A stretch of 64,000 bases of DNA from Alloyangia pacifica (GCF_020524285.1 NZ_JAIVKX010000009.1:186001-250000), one strand, 5' to 3'. Shown: positions 25,594-34,747, numbered from the stretch's first letter. Notes: generated from the sequence alone by a model not told the origin. Translations and numbers: made by a program.

Positions 25594-26883
25594 TCAGAAC
25601 AACAGGTTGGGCAGGTAGAGCGCGATCACCGGGAAGGCGGTCAGCACCCCCAGCGCGAATAGATGGATCAGCCAGTAGGGCACCGTCGCCGTCGCCACCC
25701 GCCCGAGGCTGATCTCGTTCTTGGTCAGGCTCGACAGCACCGAGAGATTGAGCCCCACCGGCGGCGTCACCTGGCCGATCTCGATGACGATGGTGATCAG
25801 CACGCCGACCCAGACCGGATCATAGCCCAGCCCGGTCAGCAGCGGGAAGACCACCGGCAGCGTCATGATCATCAGCGACAGCCCGTCGAAGAAGCAGCCG
25901 AGCAGCAGGTAGATCAGCACCACGATCAGCAGGATGCTGTACTGCCCGAGCCCGCTCGATGCGACGGTGTTCAGGATCTGCTGCGGGATGCCGAGGATGC
26001 TGACCGACTGCGCGAGGATCGTCGCGCCCAGCACCACGAAGCCGATCGCAGCGAAGAGCTGCGTCGAATGGAAGATCGCGTCGAGCAGCTTGCGCAGGGT
26101 CAGATCGCCCCAGAGGAAGGAGATCAACGCCGCCAGCACCACGCCCAGCCCCGCCGCCTCGGTGGGCGTGGCGATGCCGCCGATGATGCTGCCGATCACC
26201 GCGACGATCAGGATCAGCAGCGGCCAGACCTGGCTGAAGCCGCGCAGGATGTCGCGCAGCGGCAGGCCGCTCTCGTCGCGCGGGGCGATCTGCGGGTGGC
26301 GCAGCGCCTTCACCAGAATGTAGCCCATGAACATCAGCCCGATCATCAGCCCCGGCAGGATCCCCGCCATGAAGAGCCGCCCGATCGAGGTCTCAGTGAG
26401 AGCGCCGTAGATCAGGAACGACAGGCTCGGCGGGATCAGCAGCCCCAATGTGCCGCCGCCCGCGAGGCTGCCGACGATGACGTCCTTGTCATAGCCGCGC
26501 CGCACCATCTCGGGGTAGGCGACCGAGCCCACGGCGGCGGCGGTCGACATGCTCGAGCCGCTGACCGCGCCGAAAAGCGTGCAGACCGCGATATTGGTGT
26601 GCAGCAGCCCGCCCGGGACGCGGCGGAAGAGCGGGGCGAAGGCGGAATAGGCGCGGTTGCTCACGCCGCTGTGCAGCAGGATTTCCCCCAGCAGGATGAA
26701 CAGCGGCACGGCGCTGAGGGTGAAGGAGTTGAACACGCTCCAGATCGCATCCACCGCCAGCGAGGTCGCGCCGTTGGAATAGACGTGCAGCAGCACCAGC
26801 CCCGTGAGGCCAAGCGCCGCGCCGAGCGCGACGCCGGTCGAGGCGCAGAACACCATGACGCCGATCAGCGTGGTCCAGAACAT
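25594..26883 (-). CDS. dctM: TRAP transporter large permease (DctM)
   Basis: A 429-residue inner-membrane protein with about 12 segments, the ion-coupled transport subunit of a TRAP system. Family signatures include LLGEILLHSGVSNRAYSAF, FGAVSGSSMSTAAAVGSVAYP, GSLAGGGTLGLLIPPSLSF and TPPVGLNLSVLSSLTKNEISL near the end. It works with the DctQ and DctP proteins encoded just upstream. The ligand is most likely a carboxylate or amino-acid derivative, but sequence alone does not say. Confidence 0.96.
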   Translation of the reverse strand: MFWTTLIGVMVFCASTGVALGAALGLTGLVLLHVYSNGATSLAVDAIWSVFNSFTLSAVPLFILLGEILLHSGVSNRAYSAFAPLFRRVPGGLLHTNIAVCTLFGAVSGSSMSTAAAVGSVAYPEMVRRGYDKDVIVGSLAGGGTLGLLIPPSLSFLIYGALTETSIGRLFMAGILPGLMIGLMFMGYILVKALRHPQIAPRDESGLPLRDILRGFSQVWPLLILIVAVIGSIIGGIATPTEAAGLGVVLAALISFLWGDLTLRKLLDAIFHSTQLFAAIGFVVLGATILAQSVSILGIPQQILNTVASSGLGQYSILLIVVLIYLLLGCFFDGLSLMIMTLPVVFPLLTGLGYDPVWVGVLITIVIEIGQVTPPVGLNLSVLSSLTKNEISLGRVATATVPYWLIHLFALGVLTAFPVIALYLPNLLF

Positions 26884-26912
26884 GGGCTATCTGTCCTTTT
26901 CGGGGGCCGGGA

Positions 26913-27431
26913 TCACTGCACGTCCTCCGGCGCGTGCGGCCGTTCGGGGGCCAGCAGCCCCAGCAGCCGTCCGGCGAAGATCACCCATGTCACACCGACC
27001 GAAAGCGGCAGCGTCGCCATCCACGGGTAGAGCAGCACGCGGGCGGTCTCGGTCTTGAGGTTGCGCTTCCAGGCGAACTCGAGCCAGGGGATCGACTCCA
27101 GCGCGATCCAGCCGAAGAAGAGCACGCCGACCAGCATCGCCGCGATGCGCAACAGGTGCGGGACGCGGCTCCGCAGGGCGTCGGCGACGATCGAGACCCG
27201 CACGTGCTCGGCCCGCAGCGTCACCAGCGGCAGGGCGAGAAACAGCATGGCGCTCAGCATCAGCCCCACCATGTCCTCGGTGATATGGACCGGCGAATTG
27301 AAGAACCGCCGCATGACGACGCTGGTGGTGATGATCCCGACGATCCCCACCATGGCCAGCGCCGCCAGCAGCGCCATGGCGAGGGCCAGAACTTCCAGCC
27401 CCCGCGTCAACCTGTGTCTCAGCGCCACCAT
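26913..27431 (-). CDS. dctQ: TRAP transporter small permease (DctQ)
   Basis: A 172-residue small membrane subunit with four predicted helices. The conserved VMRRFFNSPVHITEDMVGLM follows the first helix and LRAEHVRVSIVADAL precedes the third, as in DctQ proteins. It is encoded between dctP (9-bp gap) and dctM (29-bp gap) on the same strand. It forms the membrane complex with DctM. Confidence 0.94.
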   Translation of the reverse strand: MVALRHRLTRGLEVLALAMALLAALAMVGIVGIITTSVVMRRFFNSPVHITEDMVGLMLSAMLFLALPLVTLRAEHVRVSIVADALRSRVPHLLRIAAMLVGVLFFGWIALESIPWLEFAWKRNLKTETARVLLYPWMATLPLSVGVTWVIFAGRLLGLLAPERPHAPEDVQ

Positions 27432-27440
27432 CGCCGTGGA

Positions 27441-28454
27441 TCAGCGGCCGAGCGCTTCGAGCACGCGGGCGCGGTAGTCCATTGCGTTGCCCCCGGCTTC
27501 CTCGGCGAGCATCGCCCAGGTCTCGGACACGGCCTCCATGAACTGCGCCCGGTCTTCCTCGGGGAAGTCCTCGCCCCAGGTCACGCCCATCTCGCCCAGC
27601 TTCTCGCGCGCGGCCATCTCGGCCTCGGCGTCCTTGTCGTACTGGTTGGTCCGCTCCCAGAGCGCATCCGCCGCCGTGGTGATCGCCGCCTGGATCTCGG
27701 GGTCGGTGGACTCCCAGGTGTCGGTGGCGACGCCCAGCGTGTAGGGCGCCGAGGCCATCGGGTAGAGGAAGGAGGCGTAGTTCGTCACCTCCTGCAGCGA
27801 GATCGTGCTGGCGTAGAGCGCCGGGTAGAGCGCGCAGTCCACCACGCCGGTCTTCAGCGCCACGTAGGTCTCTTCCTGCGGGATGATCTGCGCGGCAACG
27901 CCGAGCTTGGTGAAAGTCTCGACCTGCTCGCGCGCCCAGACCCGCAGCTTGACGTCCTTGAGGTCCTCGAGCGTGTGGATCGGCTCGTCGCGGCAGAAGA
28001 CCGAGACGGAGAGCGTCGGGATCGCCACGAAGCCGACGGTGGTCACGCCCCAGTCGGTGTATTCCTCCTCGTAGATCTCCTGCGCCACCGGCAGCACCGC
28101 CTTCAGCTCGTCGACGGTGCTGATCGCGCCCTGCACGAAAACCGACGACAGCGCCGGCGCATCGCGTCCGAGGTAGTTCGACCACATCAGGCTCATCTCC
28201 ACCGCGCCGCGCGGCAGCACGCGCAGCAGGTCGGTGTTCTTCAGCCCCAGCGAGCCACCGCTGTAGACGGTCAGCGTGAAGTCCTTGTCGGCGAGCGCCG
28301 TGTTCACGTCCTCGGCGAACTGCTCGATCTGCGCGGTCTCCGGCCGGGTCTCGGGCAGGAAGTTGTTGAGGCGCCACTCTTCGGCCACGGCCGAGGTCGC
28401 GGCGGTGCCGGCGATTGCGGCGCCCAGAAGCGCGGTGCGGATGCGGATGTTCAT
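27441..28454 (-). CDS. dctP: TRAP transporter substrate-binding protein (DctP)
   Basis: A 337-residue periplasmic binding protein with a signal peptide ending TSAVAEEWRL. The DctP family features are visible: YSGGSLGLKNTDLLRVLPRG, the long-helix segment, and the conserved Arg in LKDVKLRVWAREQ that salt-bridges the substrate carboxylate. It is the first gene of the TRAP operon; GAGGAGAGACGCC precedes the ATG. No regulator gene is adjacent, so its inducer is not indicated. Confidence 0.95.
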   Translation of the reverse strand: MNIRIRTALLGAAIAGTAATSAVAEEWRLNNFLPETRPETAQIEQFAEDVNTALADKDFTLTVYSGGSLGLKNTDLLRVLPRGAVEMSLMWSNYLGRDAPALSSVFVQGAISTVDELKAVLPVAQEIYEEEYTDWGVTTVGFVAIPTLSVSVFCRDEPIHTLEDLKDVKLRVWAREQVETFTKLGVAAQIIPQEETYVALKTGVVDCALYPALYASTISLQEVTNYASFLYPMASAPYTLGVATDTWESTDPEIQAAITTAADALWERTNQYDKDAEAEMAAREKLGEMGVTWGEDFPEEDRAQFMEAVSETWAMLAEEAGGNAMDYRARVLEALGR

Positions 28455-28640
28455 TGGCGTCTCTCCTCTCGGCCGATCTCGGGGCCGCTCGTGCCCCCTG
28501 TCCGCGGCACATTCAATGGCCGCAACTGGTTGACCTTGGGGCGCAATCGCCTTTTGCGGGTGCGCGCAATCCGCGCCGAGGGCCTTTGCCGCCCGATCTC
28601 GCTGCGCTAGGCTCTCGCCGACACAGACAAGGGGGCGGAG

Positions 28641-29930
28641 ATGGACTTCATGGCACGCGTGACCGCGATTGTCGGCGGCACGATGGTTCTACTGCGGCGC
28701 GCGGGCGCGCCGGGCACACAGGCGTTCGGCGCAAATCCTAGCATACCGGAGGCAAAGAAGCAGGGGATCATGACCCTGAAGATGCCGACCGCCAAGGGCT
28801 GGGAGCCGGGGCAGACCCCGAAGGCCGCGCCGGGGCTGAAGGTCAACGCCTTCGCCTCGGAGCTGCAGCACCCGCGCTGGATCGAGGTGCTGCCGAACGG
28901 CGACGTGCTGGTCGCCGAGGCGATGCAGCAGGGCCGCCCGCCGCAGACGCTCTTCGACCGCGCCATGCATGCCACCATGCGGCGCGCACGGGCGCTCGGA
29001 GACAGCGCCAACCGCATCACGCTCTGGCGCGACGAGGACGGCGACGGCGTGGCCGAGCGGCGGGAGGTCTTCATCGACAAGCAGAACCAGCCCTTCGGCA
29101 TGGCGCTGGTGGACGGCACCTTCTACATCGGCAACACCGACGGCATTGTCGCCTTCCCCTACGAAGAGGGCGCGACCCGGCTGACCGGCGAGGGGCGCAA
29201 GCTGGTCGACTTCAAGCCGGACGGCCACTGGACGCGCAGCCTGATCGTCTCGCCCGACCGCAGCAAGATCTACGCCGGGGTCGGCTCGCTAAGCAATATC
29301 GCCGACGAGGGCGTGGAGGTCGAGCAAGGCCGCGCCGCGATCTGGGAACTGGACCTGAAAACCGAAGAGGCGCGCATCTTCGCCTCGGGCCTGCGCAACC
29401 CCGTCGGCATGGCCTGGGAGCCCACGACGGGCGCGCTCTGGACCGTGGTCAACGAGCGCGACGGCCTGGGCGACGAGACCCCGCCGGATTACCTCACCTC
29501 GGTGCAGGACGGCGGCTTCTACGGCTGGCCCTATTGCTACTGGGGGCAGATCGTCGACGACCGGGTGCCGCAGGACGCCGCGCTGGTCTCGCGTGCGATC
29601 CAGCCCGACTATGCGCTTGGCGGGCACACCGCCTCGCTCGGCCTGTGCTGGATGCCCGCGGGCACCCTGCCCGGCTTCCCGGACGGCATGGTGATCGGCC
29701 AGCACGGCTCATGGAACCGCTCGACCCTGAGCGGCTACAAGCTGGTCTTCGTGCCCTTCGAGAACGGCAAGCCCTCGGGGCCGGCGCGCGACATCCTCTC
29801 GGGGTTCCTCGCCGAGGACGAGAGCGTCTCCTACGGCCGGCCTGTCGGCGTCTGCATCGGGCCGGACGGCAAGTCGCTGCTGATGGCCGATGACGTGGGC
29901 GACATCATCTGGCGGGTGACCGGGGCCTGA
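28641..29930 (+). CDS. Sorbosone dehydrogenase family protein (PQQ-type beta-propeller)
   Basis: A 429-residue six-bladed propeller resembling the L-sorbosone / PQQ-dependent soluble aldose dehydrogenase family. Signatures: HPRWIEVLPNGDVLVAEA, ITLWRDEDGDGVAERREVF (a Ca-type DxDGDG loop), FASGLRNPVGMAWEP, GGFYGWPYCYWG and IGQHGSWNRS. Such enzymes oxidise sugars or aldehydes in the periplasm. The N-terminus has a short hydrophobic stretch (AIVGGTMVLL) followed by RR and no convincing cleavage site, so export is uncertain. GGGGGCGGAG precedes the ATG. It is divergent from the TRAP operon and could share its substrate area. Confidence 0.85.
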   Translation: MDFMARVTAIVGGTMVLLRRAGAPGTQAFGANPSIPEAKKQGIMTLKMPTAKGWEPGQTPKAAPGLKVNAFASELQHPRWIEVLPNGDVLVAEAMQQGRPPQTLFDRAMHATMRRARALGDSANRITLWRDEDGDGVAERREVFIDKQNQPFGMALVDGTFYIGNTDGIVAFPYEEGATRLTGEGRKLVDFKPDGHWTRSLIVSPDRSKIYAGVGSLSNIADEGVEVEQGRAAIWELDLKTEEARIFASGLRNPVGMAWEPTTGALWTVVNERDGLGDETPPDYLTSVQDGGFYGWPYCYWGQIVDDRVPQDAALVSRAIQPDYALGGHTASLGLCWMPAGTLPGFPDGMVIGQHGSWNRSTLSGYKLVFVPFENGKPSGPARDILSGFLAEDESVSYGRPVGVCIGPDGKSLLMADDVGDIIWRVTGA

Positions 29931-29975
29931 GGGCCGTCAGCACAGATCGGAAAAGACAACAGGTCGAAAAAGAGA

Positions 29976-29996
29976 GAGGGGGGCGCTGCCCCCCTC
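29976..29996 (+). terminator. G/C hairpin after the sorbosone dehydrogenase gene
   Basis: GAGGGGGGC (29976-29984) and GCCCCCCTC (29988-29996) pair around a GCT loop. The inner 15 bases equal the first hairpin of the repeated element at 42088. It lies 46 bp past the stop codon and has only a short T-run after it. Confidence 0.6.
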
Positions 29997-30018
29997 TTCG
30001 CCTTGCGGCGAATTCACA

Positions 30019-30052
30019 CCCCGTGACCTTCGTCTAGACGAAGGTCACGGGG
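30019..30052. repeat. Perfect 34-bp palindrome between convergent genes
   Basis: The left arm CCCCGTGACCTTCGTCT (30019-30035) is followed without a spacer by its exact reverse complement (30036-30052), centred on TCTAGA. It lies between two convergent genes and can form a very stable hairpin on either transcript. No T-run follows, so it may be a bidirectional barrier or a protein-binding site. Confidence 0.85.
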
Positions 30053-30066
30053 CCATGCGCTCCGGA

Positions 30067-31881
30067 TCATTCCCAGCAGTTGACCGCCACGGTCATGTCG
30101 CGGGCGGCGGCGGTGAGATCCTCGGGGGCCATGACGCCCTCGCCCTGCGAGGCGTTGCCCGGGATGCCCGCGCCCTGCAGGAAGGCCATCAGCGCCGAGG
30201 CATCGGTGGCAAAGGCCACGTTCTCCGGCAGTTGCTTGGCGCCCGGATCGCGCGGCATCAGCACGCCGACCACCGAGCCGCCGGCGTCGAGCACCGGCCC
30301 GCCGGCATCGCCCGGCGTCGCCTCGACCGCCAGCCGTGCCAGCCTCTCCTCGCCGCCGAGCCCCTTGCTGTCCTCGAGGGCGCCGAAGGTCAGCGTCGGC
30401 GCGCTCAGCACGCCGCCATAGGGGAAGCCCGCCACGGCCACCTCGGAGTTGAGCCGCGGCGTGTCGGTGCGCAGCCGCGCGACCCCGCGCGGCGCCAGGG
30501 CCGCGGTCGGGCGCAGCAGCGCCACGCCGAGATCCGCATCGCTCTGAAGCAACTGCGCGTCGTAGCTGCCGTCGAGGGTCAGCCGGCTGCAGCCCGCCAC
30601 GGAAGCGGCCGAGGTCAGCACCGTGCCGCGCGCATCGACGAAGAACCCCGCCACGGTCTCGCGCGGCTTGCGCACCGGCAGGCCCGAGACCAGGTCGACC
30701 GCCTGCCCGTCGTCGCTGACCGAGGCCGGGTCGAGCACGCCGGAGGTGGCGCGGAAGCTGGTCTTCATCATGTTCACCACGCGCTCGAAGCGCGCCTCGT
30801 CGCCGGCGGGCCAGACCAGCGTCCAGCCCTTGATCTGCCCGTCCTGCAGCTGCACCTCGGTATAGCTGGTGATGTTGGCGTTGGCGCCGGTGAGGGTGAA
30901 GCCGTCGCGGCGCAGGCTGCGCGGGCCGGTCATCGGCACGATCGCCAGCGTCTGCAGGATCTCGTAGAGCCCGCCAAGCGCCTTGCGGTTGCCGGGCTGG
31001 CTGATCAGCAGCGCCTGCGCGCCTTCAAGCTCGCCATTGCCCTTGTAGATCGCGAAGGGGGCCTCGTGGCGGTCGAACTCCAGCACGCCCATCGGCAGCT
31101 CGATGGCGATGCCGGCGCGGGCGTCGGCCACCTTTTCCATGCCGGTGCCCTCGAGCACCGCGTTGTACTTGCCGAGCAGGTCGGCGCGCTGGCGAGAGGT
31201 GAGAATGCCCGTCACCTCGTAGCCGTTGTCGCGCTGCCATGCACCCATGGCCATGCGGGTACCATTGCCGAAGGCGCCGTCGATGGCGCTGTCGTAATGG
31301 CCCGACCAGCGCAGCGCCACCTGCAGCTGCTGGCGCTCGGCGGCGCTGAGCTGCGCCTCGCTGCGGCGGGCCTGCGCCACGGTTTCCTCGGGGATCACGG
31401 GATCGGCCGCGGCGGGGGCTTCCGCCGCGGCCTGCGGCGCCTCGCCCTGATCCTGCGCCAGCGCATCCGCCAGCGCCGCGGTCTGCTCGGCCGGCGCCGG
31501 ATCAAGCGGCGCCGGGGTCACCGGCGCCTGCGCCGCGCCGCCACCGCCCCCCGCCCCGACCGGCCAGAACTGGCGGCCGTACTCGCCGGCCGCGGCGAGG
31601 TAGGAATCGCGCGGGATCTGCCCGGCGGCGCGCAGGCTGCGCAGCTGCGCGGCGGCGAAATCGGGATCGTAGGGGCCGAGCGCGATACCGTACCAGCCGC
31701 CGCCCAGCGAGAAGCCGTTCACGTCGCGCAGCCCGCCGGCGTAATCGCGCAGACGCGCCTCGGCCTCGTTCAGGCTGGGCTGCGCCTCGATCTGGATATA
31801 AACCACGTCGCCCTGCTGCGCTTCCACGCCCTGCGCCAGCATGACGGCCGCAGTGCCTGCTAAAAGAATGGATCTGAACAT
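30067..31881 (-). CDS. SPOR / peptidoglycan-binding / trypsin-fold protein, catalytically degenerate
   Basis: A 604-residue exported protein (signal ending VEAQQG). After an SPOR-like region (about 25-110, with GGGWYGIALGPYD) and an Ala/Pro-rich linker comes a PG-binding-1 domain (about 185-240, HYDSAIDGAFGNGTRMAM) and then a trypsin-like domain (about 400-560). The nucleophile motif reads GDAGGP, with Ala526 in place of Ser. The His site reads TSAASVAGC, with Ser427 instead of His. Asp450 remains (DADLGVALL). So it should be proteolytically inactive and may act as an envelope scaffold. It is transcribed alone, divergent from glyQ. Confidence 0.82.
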   Translation of the reverse strand: MFRSILLAGTAAVMLAQGVEAQQGDVVYIQIEAQPSLNEAEARLRDYAGGLRDVNGFSLGGGWYGIALGPYDPDFAAAQLRSLRAAGQIPRDSYLAAAGEYGRQFWPVGAGGGGGAAQAPVTPAPLDPAPAEQTAALADALAQDQGEAPQAAAEAPAAADPVIPEETVAQARRSEAQLSAAERQQLQVALRWSGHYDSAIDGAFGNGTRMAMGAWQRDNGYEVTGILTSRQRADLLGKYNAVLEGTGMEKVADARAGIAIELPMGVLEFDRHEAPFAIYKGNGELEGAQALLISQPGNRKALGGLYEILQTLAIVPMTGPRSLRRDGFTLTGANANITSYTEVQLQDGQIKGWTLVWPAGDEARFERVVNMMKTSFRATSGVLDPASVSDDGQAVDLVSGLPVRKPRETVAGFFVDARGTVLTSAASVAGCSRLTLDGSYDAQLLQSDADLGVALLRPTAALAPRGVARLRTDTPRLNSEVAVAGFPYGGVLSAPTLTFGALEDSKGLGGEERLARLAVEATPGDAGGPVLDAGGSVVGVLMPRDPGAKQLPENVAFATDASALMAFLQGAGIPGNASQGEGVMAPEDLTAAARDMTVAVNCWE

Positions 31882-31931
31882 GGCTTCACTCGCTCCTCGG
31901 GCCCCGGTCTACTGATCGTCTCTTGTTTTCT

Positions 31932-31960
31932 GAGCCGAGTCTGTAACAGACCCCCGGCTC
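31932..31960. other. Stable hairpin in the divergent glyQ upstream region
   Basis: GAGCCG (31932-31937) pairs with CGGCTC (31955-31960), enclosing a second stem GTCTG-TAA-CAGAC (31939-31951). It is located between the two divergent start codons, 121 bp before glyQ. It may be part of the glyQ leader or a protein-binding site; I recognise no known riboswitch. Confidence 0.45.
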
Positions 31961-32080
31961 GCGTCATCTCAAAAGATGGTCAGGCTGGCGCATTGACCCT
32001 TGACCGTTGCACGCATAATCAGGCAGCCGACCATTGGACGACGGGCGCCCGCACAGGCGGCGCGCAAGGGGAAAGATGCC

Positions 32081-33040
32081 ATGAGCGAGATCCGCAGCGA
32101 GAGCAGCAAGCCGCGCAGCTTCCAGGAAATCATCCTGCGGCTGCAGACCTATTGGGCCGCCAAGGGCTGCGCCGTGCTGCAGCCCTACGACATGGAAGTG
32201 GGCGCCGGCACCTTCCACCCGGCCACGACGCTGCGCGCGCTCGGCTCGAAGCCCTGGGCCGCCGCCTATGTGCAGCCCTCGCGTCGCCCGACCGACGGGC
32301 GCTACGGCGAGAACCCGAACCGACTGCAGCACTACTACCAGTACCAGGTGCTGATCAAACCGAGCCCGCCGGACCTGCAGGCGCTCTATCTGGGCAGCCT
32401 CGAGGCGATCGGCATCGACATGGCGCTGCACGACATCCGCTTCGTTGAGGACGACTGGGAAAGCCCGACGCTGGGCGCCTGGGGCCTTGGCTGGGAGGTC
32501 TGGTGCGACGGCATGGAAGTCTCGCAGTTCACCTATTTCCAGCAGGTCGGCGGCCATGACTGCCACCCGGTGTCGGGCGAGCTGACCTACGGGCTCGAGC
32601 GCCTGGCAATGTACGTGCTCGGCATCGATCACGTGATGGAGATGCCGTTCAACGATCCCGAGTCGCCCATCGCGCTGAAATACGGCGACGTTTTCCGCCA
32701 GACCGAGGAAGAATACTCGCGCTGGAACTTCGACGTGGCCAACACCGAGGTGCTGCTGCGCCACTTCGAGGAGGCCGAGGCCGAATGCGAGGCGATCCTC
32801 GCGCGTGCCCATGACGATCCCAAGACCGGCAAGCGCATCGTCATGGCCCACCCGGCCTACGACCAGTGCATCAAGGCCAGCCACCTGTTCAACCTGCTCG
32901 ACGCGCGCGGCGTGATCTCGGTCACCGAGCGCCAGGCCTATATCGGCCGGGTGCGCACGCTGGCGAAGAAATGCGCCGACGCCTTCGTCAGCACCGAGGC
33001 CGGGGGCTGGAGCCCCGAGGCCGCGGAGAGCGCCGCGTGA
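32081..33040 (+). CDS. glyQ: Glycine--tRNA ligase alpha subunit
   Basis: A 319-residue class II aminoacyl-tRNA synthetase catalytic subunit of the tetrameric alpha2beta2 type. Motifs: [20 protein letters not shown] at the start, [20 protein letters not shown] (motif 2 region) and [20 protein letters not shown] (motif 3). The start at 32081 is preceded by GGGGAAAG. A small gene follows with a 4-bp overlap. The beta subunit gene glyS, which normally follows within one or two genes, is absent from this window. Confidence 0.97.
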   Translation: MSEIRSESSKPRSFQEIILRLQTYWAAKGCAVLQPYDMEVGAGTFHPATTLRALGSKPWAAAYVQPSRRPTDGRYGENPNRLQHYYQYQVLIKPSPPDLQALYLGSLEAIGIDMALHDIRFVEDDWESPTLGAWGLGWEVWCDGMEVSQFTYFQQVGGHDCHPVSGELTYGLERLAMYVLGIDHVMEMPFNDPESPIALKYGDVFRQTEEEYSRWNFDVANTEVLLRHFEEAEAECEAILARAHDDPKTGKRIVMAHPAYDQCIKASHLFNLLDARGVISVTERQAYIGRVRTLAKKCADAFVSTEAGGWSPEAAESAA

Positions 33041-33549
33041 GCGGCAAGATCCTCGCGATCTTCATCGTTGCGGCCGCACTGATCTTCGGCGCGGTCGTCT
33101 ACTACGCGCAGGTCTACTACTTCTACGAGCCGCTGCCCGAGGCCGAAGCGCGCGTGGTGCTGACGCCGCAGGACCGCGGCGCGCCGCGCGACATCCCGTT
33201 CCGCGACTTCGAGGGGATCGACGCCTCCTCCTCGCCGATCCGCTACCGCGCCTGCTTCACCACGTCCGAGCGGCCCGACACGCTCGATCCGGTGTTCGAA
33301 CGCTACGAGGGCGCCGAGCCGCGCAATGCGCCCGGCTGGTTCGGCTGCTTCGACGCCGAGGCAATCGGCGCGCAGATCGAAGCGGGCACGGCGCATGTCT
33401 ACACCTCGCAGCGTAATATCGAGTTCGGCATCGACCGGGTCGTGGCGATCACCGACGACGGGCAGGGCTACGTCTGGGAAGAGGTGAACGAATGCGGCGA
33501 CAAGGCCTATGACGGCACGCCGCTCGGCGAGGACTGCCCGGAGAGGTAA
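33037..33549 (+). CDS. Membrane-anchored hypothetical protein after glyQ (DUF6446-like)
   Basis: A 170-residue protein starting at a GTG that overlaps the glyQ stop (GTGA). It has one N-terminal membrane anchor ([20 protein letters not shown]) and a periplasmic domain with four cysteines ([32 protein letters not shown]), which could form two disulfides. I associate this with a small Rhodobacterales family (DUF6446, from memory) found between glyQ and glyS. Function unknown; the coupling to glyQ is conserved context and no evidence of a role in translation. Confidence 0.8.
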   Translation: MSGKILAIFIVAAALIFGAVVYYAQVYYFYEPLPEAEARVVLTPQDRGAPRDIPFRDFEGIDASSSPIRYRACFTTSERPDTLDPVFERYEGAEPRNAPGWFGCFDAEAIGAQIEAGTAHVYTSQRNIEFGIDRVVAITDDGQGYVWEEVNECGDKAYDGTPLGEDCPER

Positions 33550-33670
33550 GCGCCATTCGCAGGCTAAGGGCGCGGGGCAAGCGCCGTCCTGTGGGAGGGC
33601 GCTGCCACATGCGTGCCAAGCGCTTCATCCCCGCCGATTTCGGAAGAAATCGAAACGCTGCGCGCCGATG

Positions 33671-33697
33671 AAAAGGCGCCGTCCCGTGGGGACGGCT
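33671..33697 (-). terminator. Rho-independent terminator of hemC
   Basis: On the minus strand the stem formed by GCCGTCCC and GGGACGGC (complement of about 33678-33696) is followed by GCC and four T residues (complement of 33671-33674). It is about 80 bp past the hemC stop. The rest of 33550-33775 shows no gene. Confidence 0.65.
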
Positions 33698-33775
33698 CCG
33701 CGCATCGAGCTTGAACCGACGGCGCCACGATGGTCGACCGCTCGGCCGGCGGTTTCACCTTGAGTCCGGGCGGGT

Positions 33776-34747
33776 TTAGCCCTTCCAGTCGAAGAACCCC
33801 TCGCCCGCCTGCGCCAGCAGCTCCCGCGCCAGGTCGGCCCCCATGCGCGCGCCCTCGGTGATCGGGCCGCGGCGCTCGCCGGAGAGCGCCTCGCTGCCGT
33901 CGGGGCGCAGGATCTCGCCGCGCAGCCACAGCTCCTCGCCCTCCAGCAGCGCCAGCCCGGCGATGGGCGTCTCGCAGCTGCCGTCGAGCGTGCGCAGGAA
34001 AGACCGCTCGGCATCCAGCCGGAATTGCGTCGGACGGTCGTGGATCGCGTCGAGCATCTCGGCGGTGCGGGCGTCATCCGTGCGGCGCTCGATGCCGATG
34101 GCACCCTGCGCAATCGCAGGCAGCATGTCCTCGGGATCGATGGCCGTCATGTGCTCGCCGGCCATGTTCATCCGGTTGAGCCCTGCCATGGCAAGGAAGC
34201 TGCAGGCGGCGATGCCGTCCTCGAGCTTTTTCAGCCGGGTCTGCACGTTGCCGCGGAACTCCACCACCTGCAGGTCGGGGCGGCGGTGCAGCAGCTGCGC
34301 CCGGCGGCGCAGCGACGAGGTGCCGACCACAGTGCCCTCGGGCAGCTCGGCGATGGCCGAATGCGTGGGCGAGATGAAGCAGTCGCGCACGTCCTCGCGC
34401 GGCAGGTAGCAGTCGAGGATCAGCCCCTCGGGCTGCTCGGTCGGCATGTCCTTCATCGAGTGCACCGCGATGTCGATGCCGCCCGAGAGAAGCTGCTCCT
34501 CGATCTCGCGGGTGAACAGCCCCTTGTTGCCGATCTCCTTCAGCGGCCGGTCCGCGGCGATCATCGCGCGGTCGTCGCCGGTGGTCTTGATCACCACCAC
34601 CTCGAAGGCCTCGGCGGGCAGGTCGAAATGCGCGGCCAGCCGGTCGCGGGTCTCATGCGCCTGAGCCAGCGCCAGCGGCGAGCCGCGGGTGCCGATCTTC
34701 AGGGGGGCGTCGGGCGAAGGCAGGGCGATGGGGGTCTCGATTGTCAT
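33776..34747 (-). CDS. hemC: Hydroxymethylbilane synthase (porphobilinogen deaminase)
   Basis: A 323-residue enzyme that polymerises four porphobilinogens to hydroxymethylbilane in tetrapyrrole synthesis. KIGTRGSPLALAQAHETR opens the first domain and VHSMKDMPTEQPEGL the second. SSLRRRAQLLHRRPDL carries the acidic-product-binding arginines. The dipyrromethane cofactor cysteine is in LDGSCETPIAG. The start at 34747 gives the normal length; the frame is open upstream but unconserved. It is divergent from hemE with a 109-bp shared promoter region, allowing joint control of haem and bacteriochlorophyll precursors. Confidence 0.97.
   Translation of the reverse strand: MTIETPIALPSPDAPLKIGTRGSPLALAQAHETRDRLAAHFDLPAEAFEVVVIKTTGDDRAMIAADRPLKEIGNKGLFTREIEEQLLSGGIDIAVHSMKDMPTEQPEGLILDCYLPREDVRDCFISPTHSAIAELPEGTVVGTSSLRRRAQLLHRRPDLQVVEFRGNVQTRLKKLEDGIAACSFLAMAGLNRMNMAGEHMTAIDPEDMLPAIAQGAIGIERRTDDARTAEMLDAIHDRPTQFRLDAERSFLRTLDGSCETPIAGLALLEGEELWLRGEILRPDGSEALSGERRGPITEGARMGADLARELLAQAGEGFFDWKG

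Noticed and set aside
30055-31863. Plus-strand open frame of about 600 codons opposite the SPOR/trypsin-fold gene
   Set aside because: It is a shadow frame. The minus-strand reading has a signal peptide and recognisable domains.
33550-33775. Remnant of glyS after glyQ
   Set aside because: The spacer translates to nothing resembling the beta subunit in any frame and contains only the hemC terminator.
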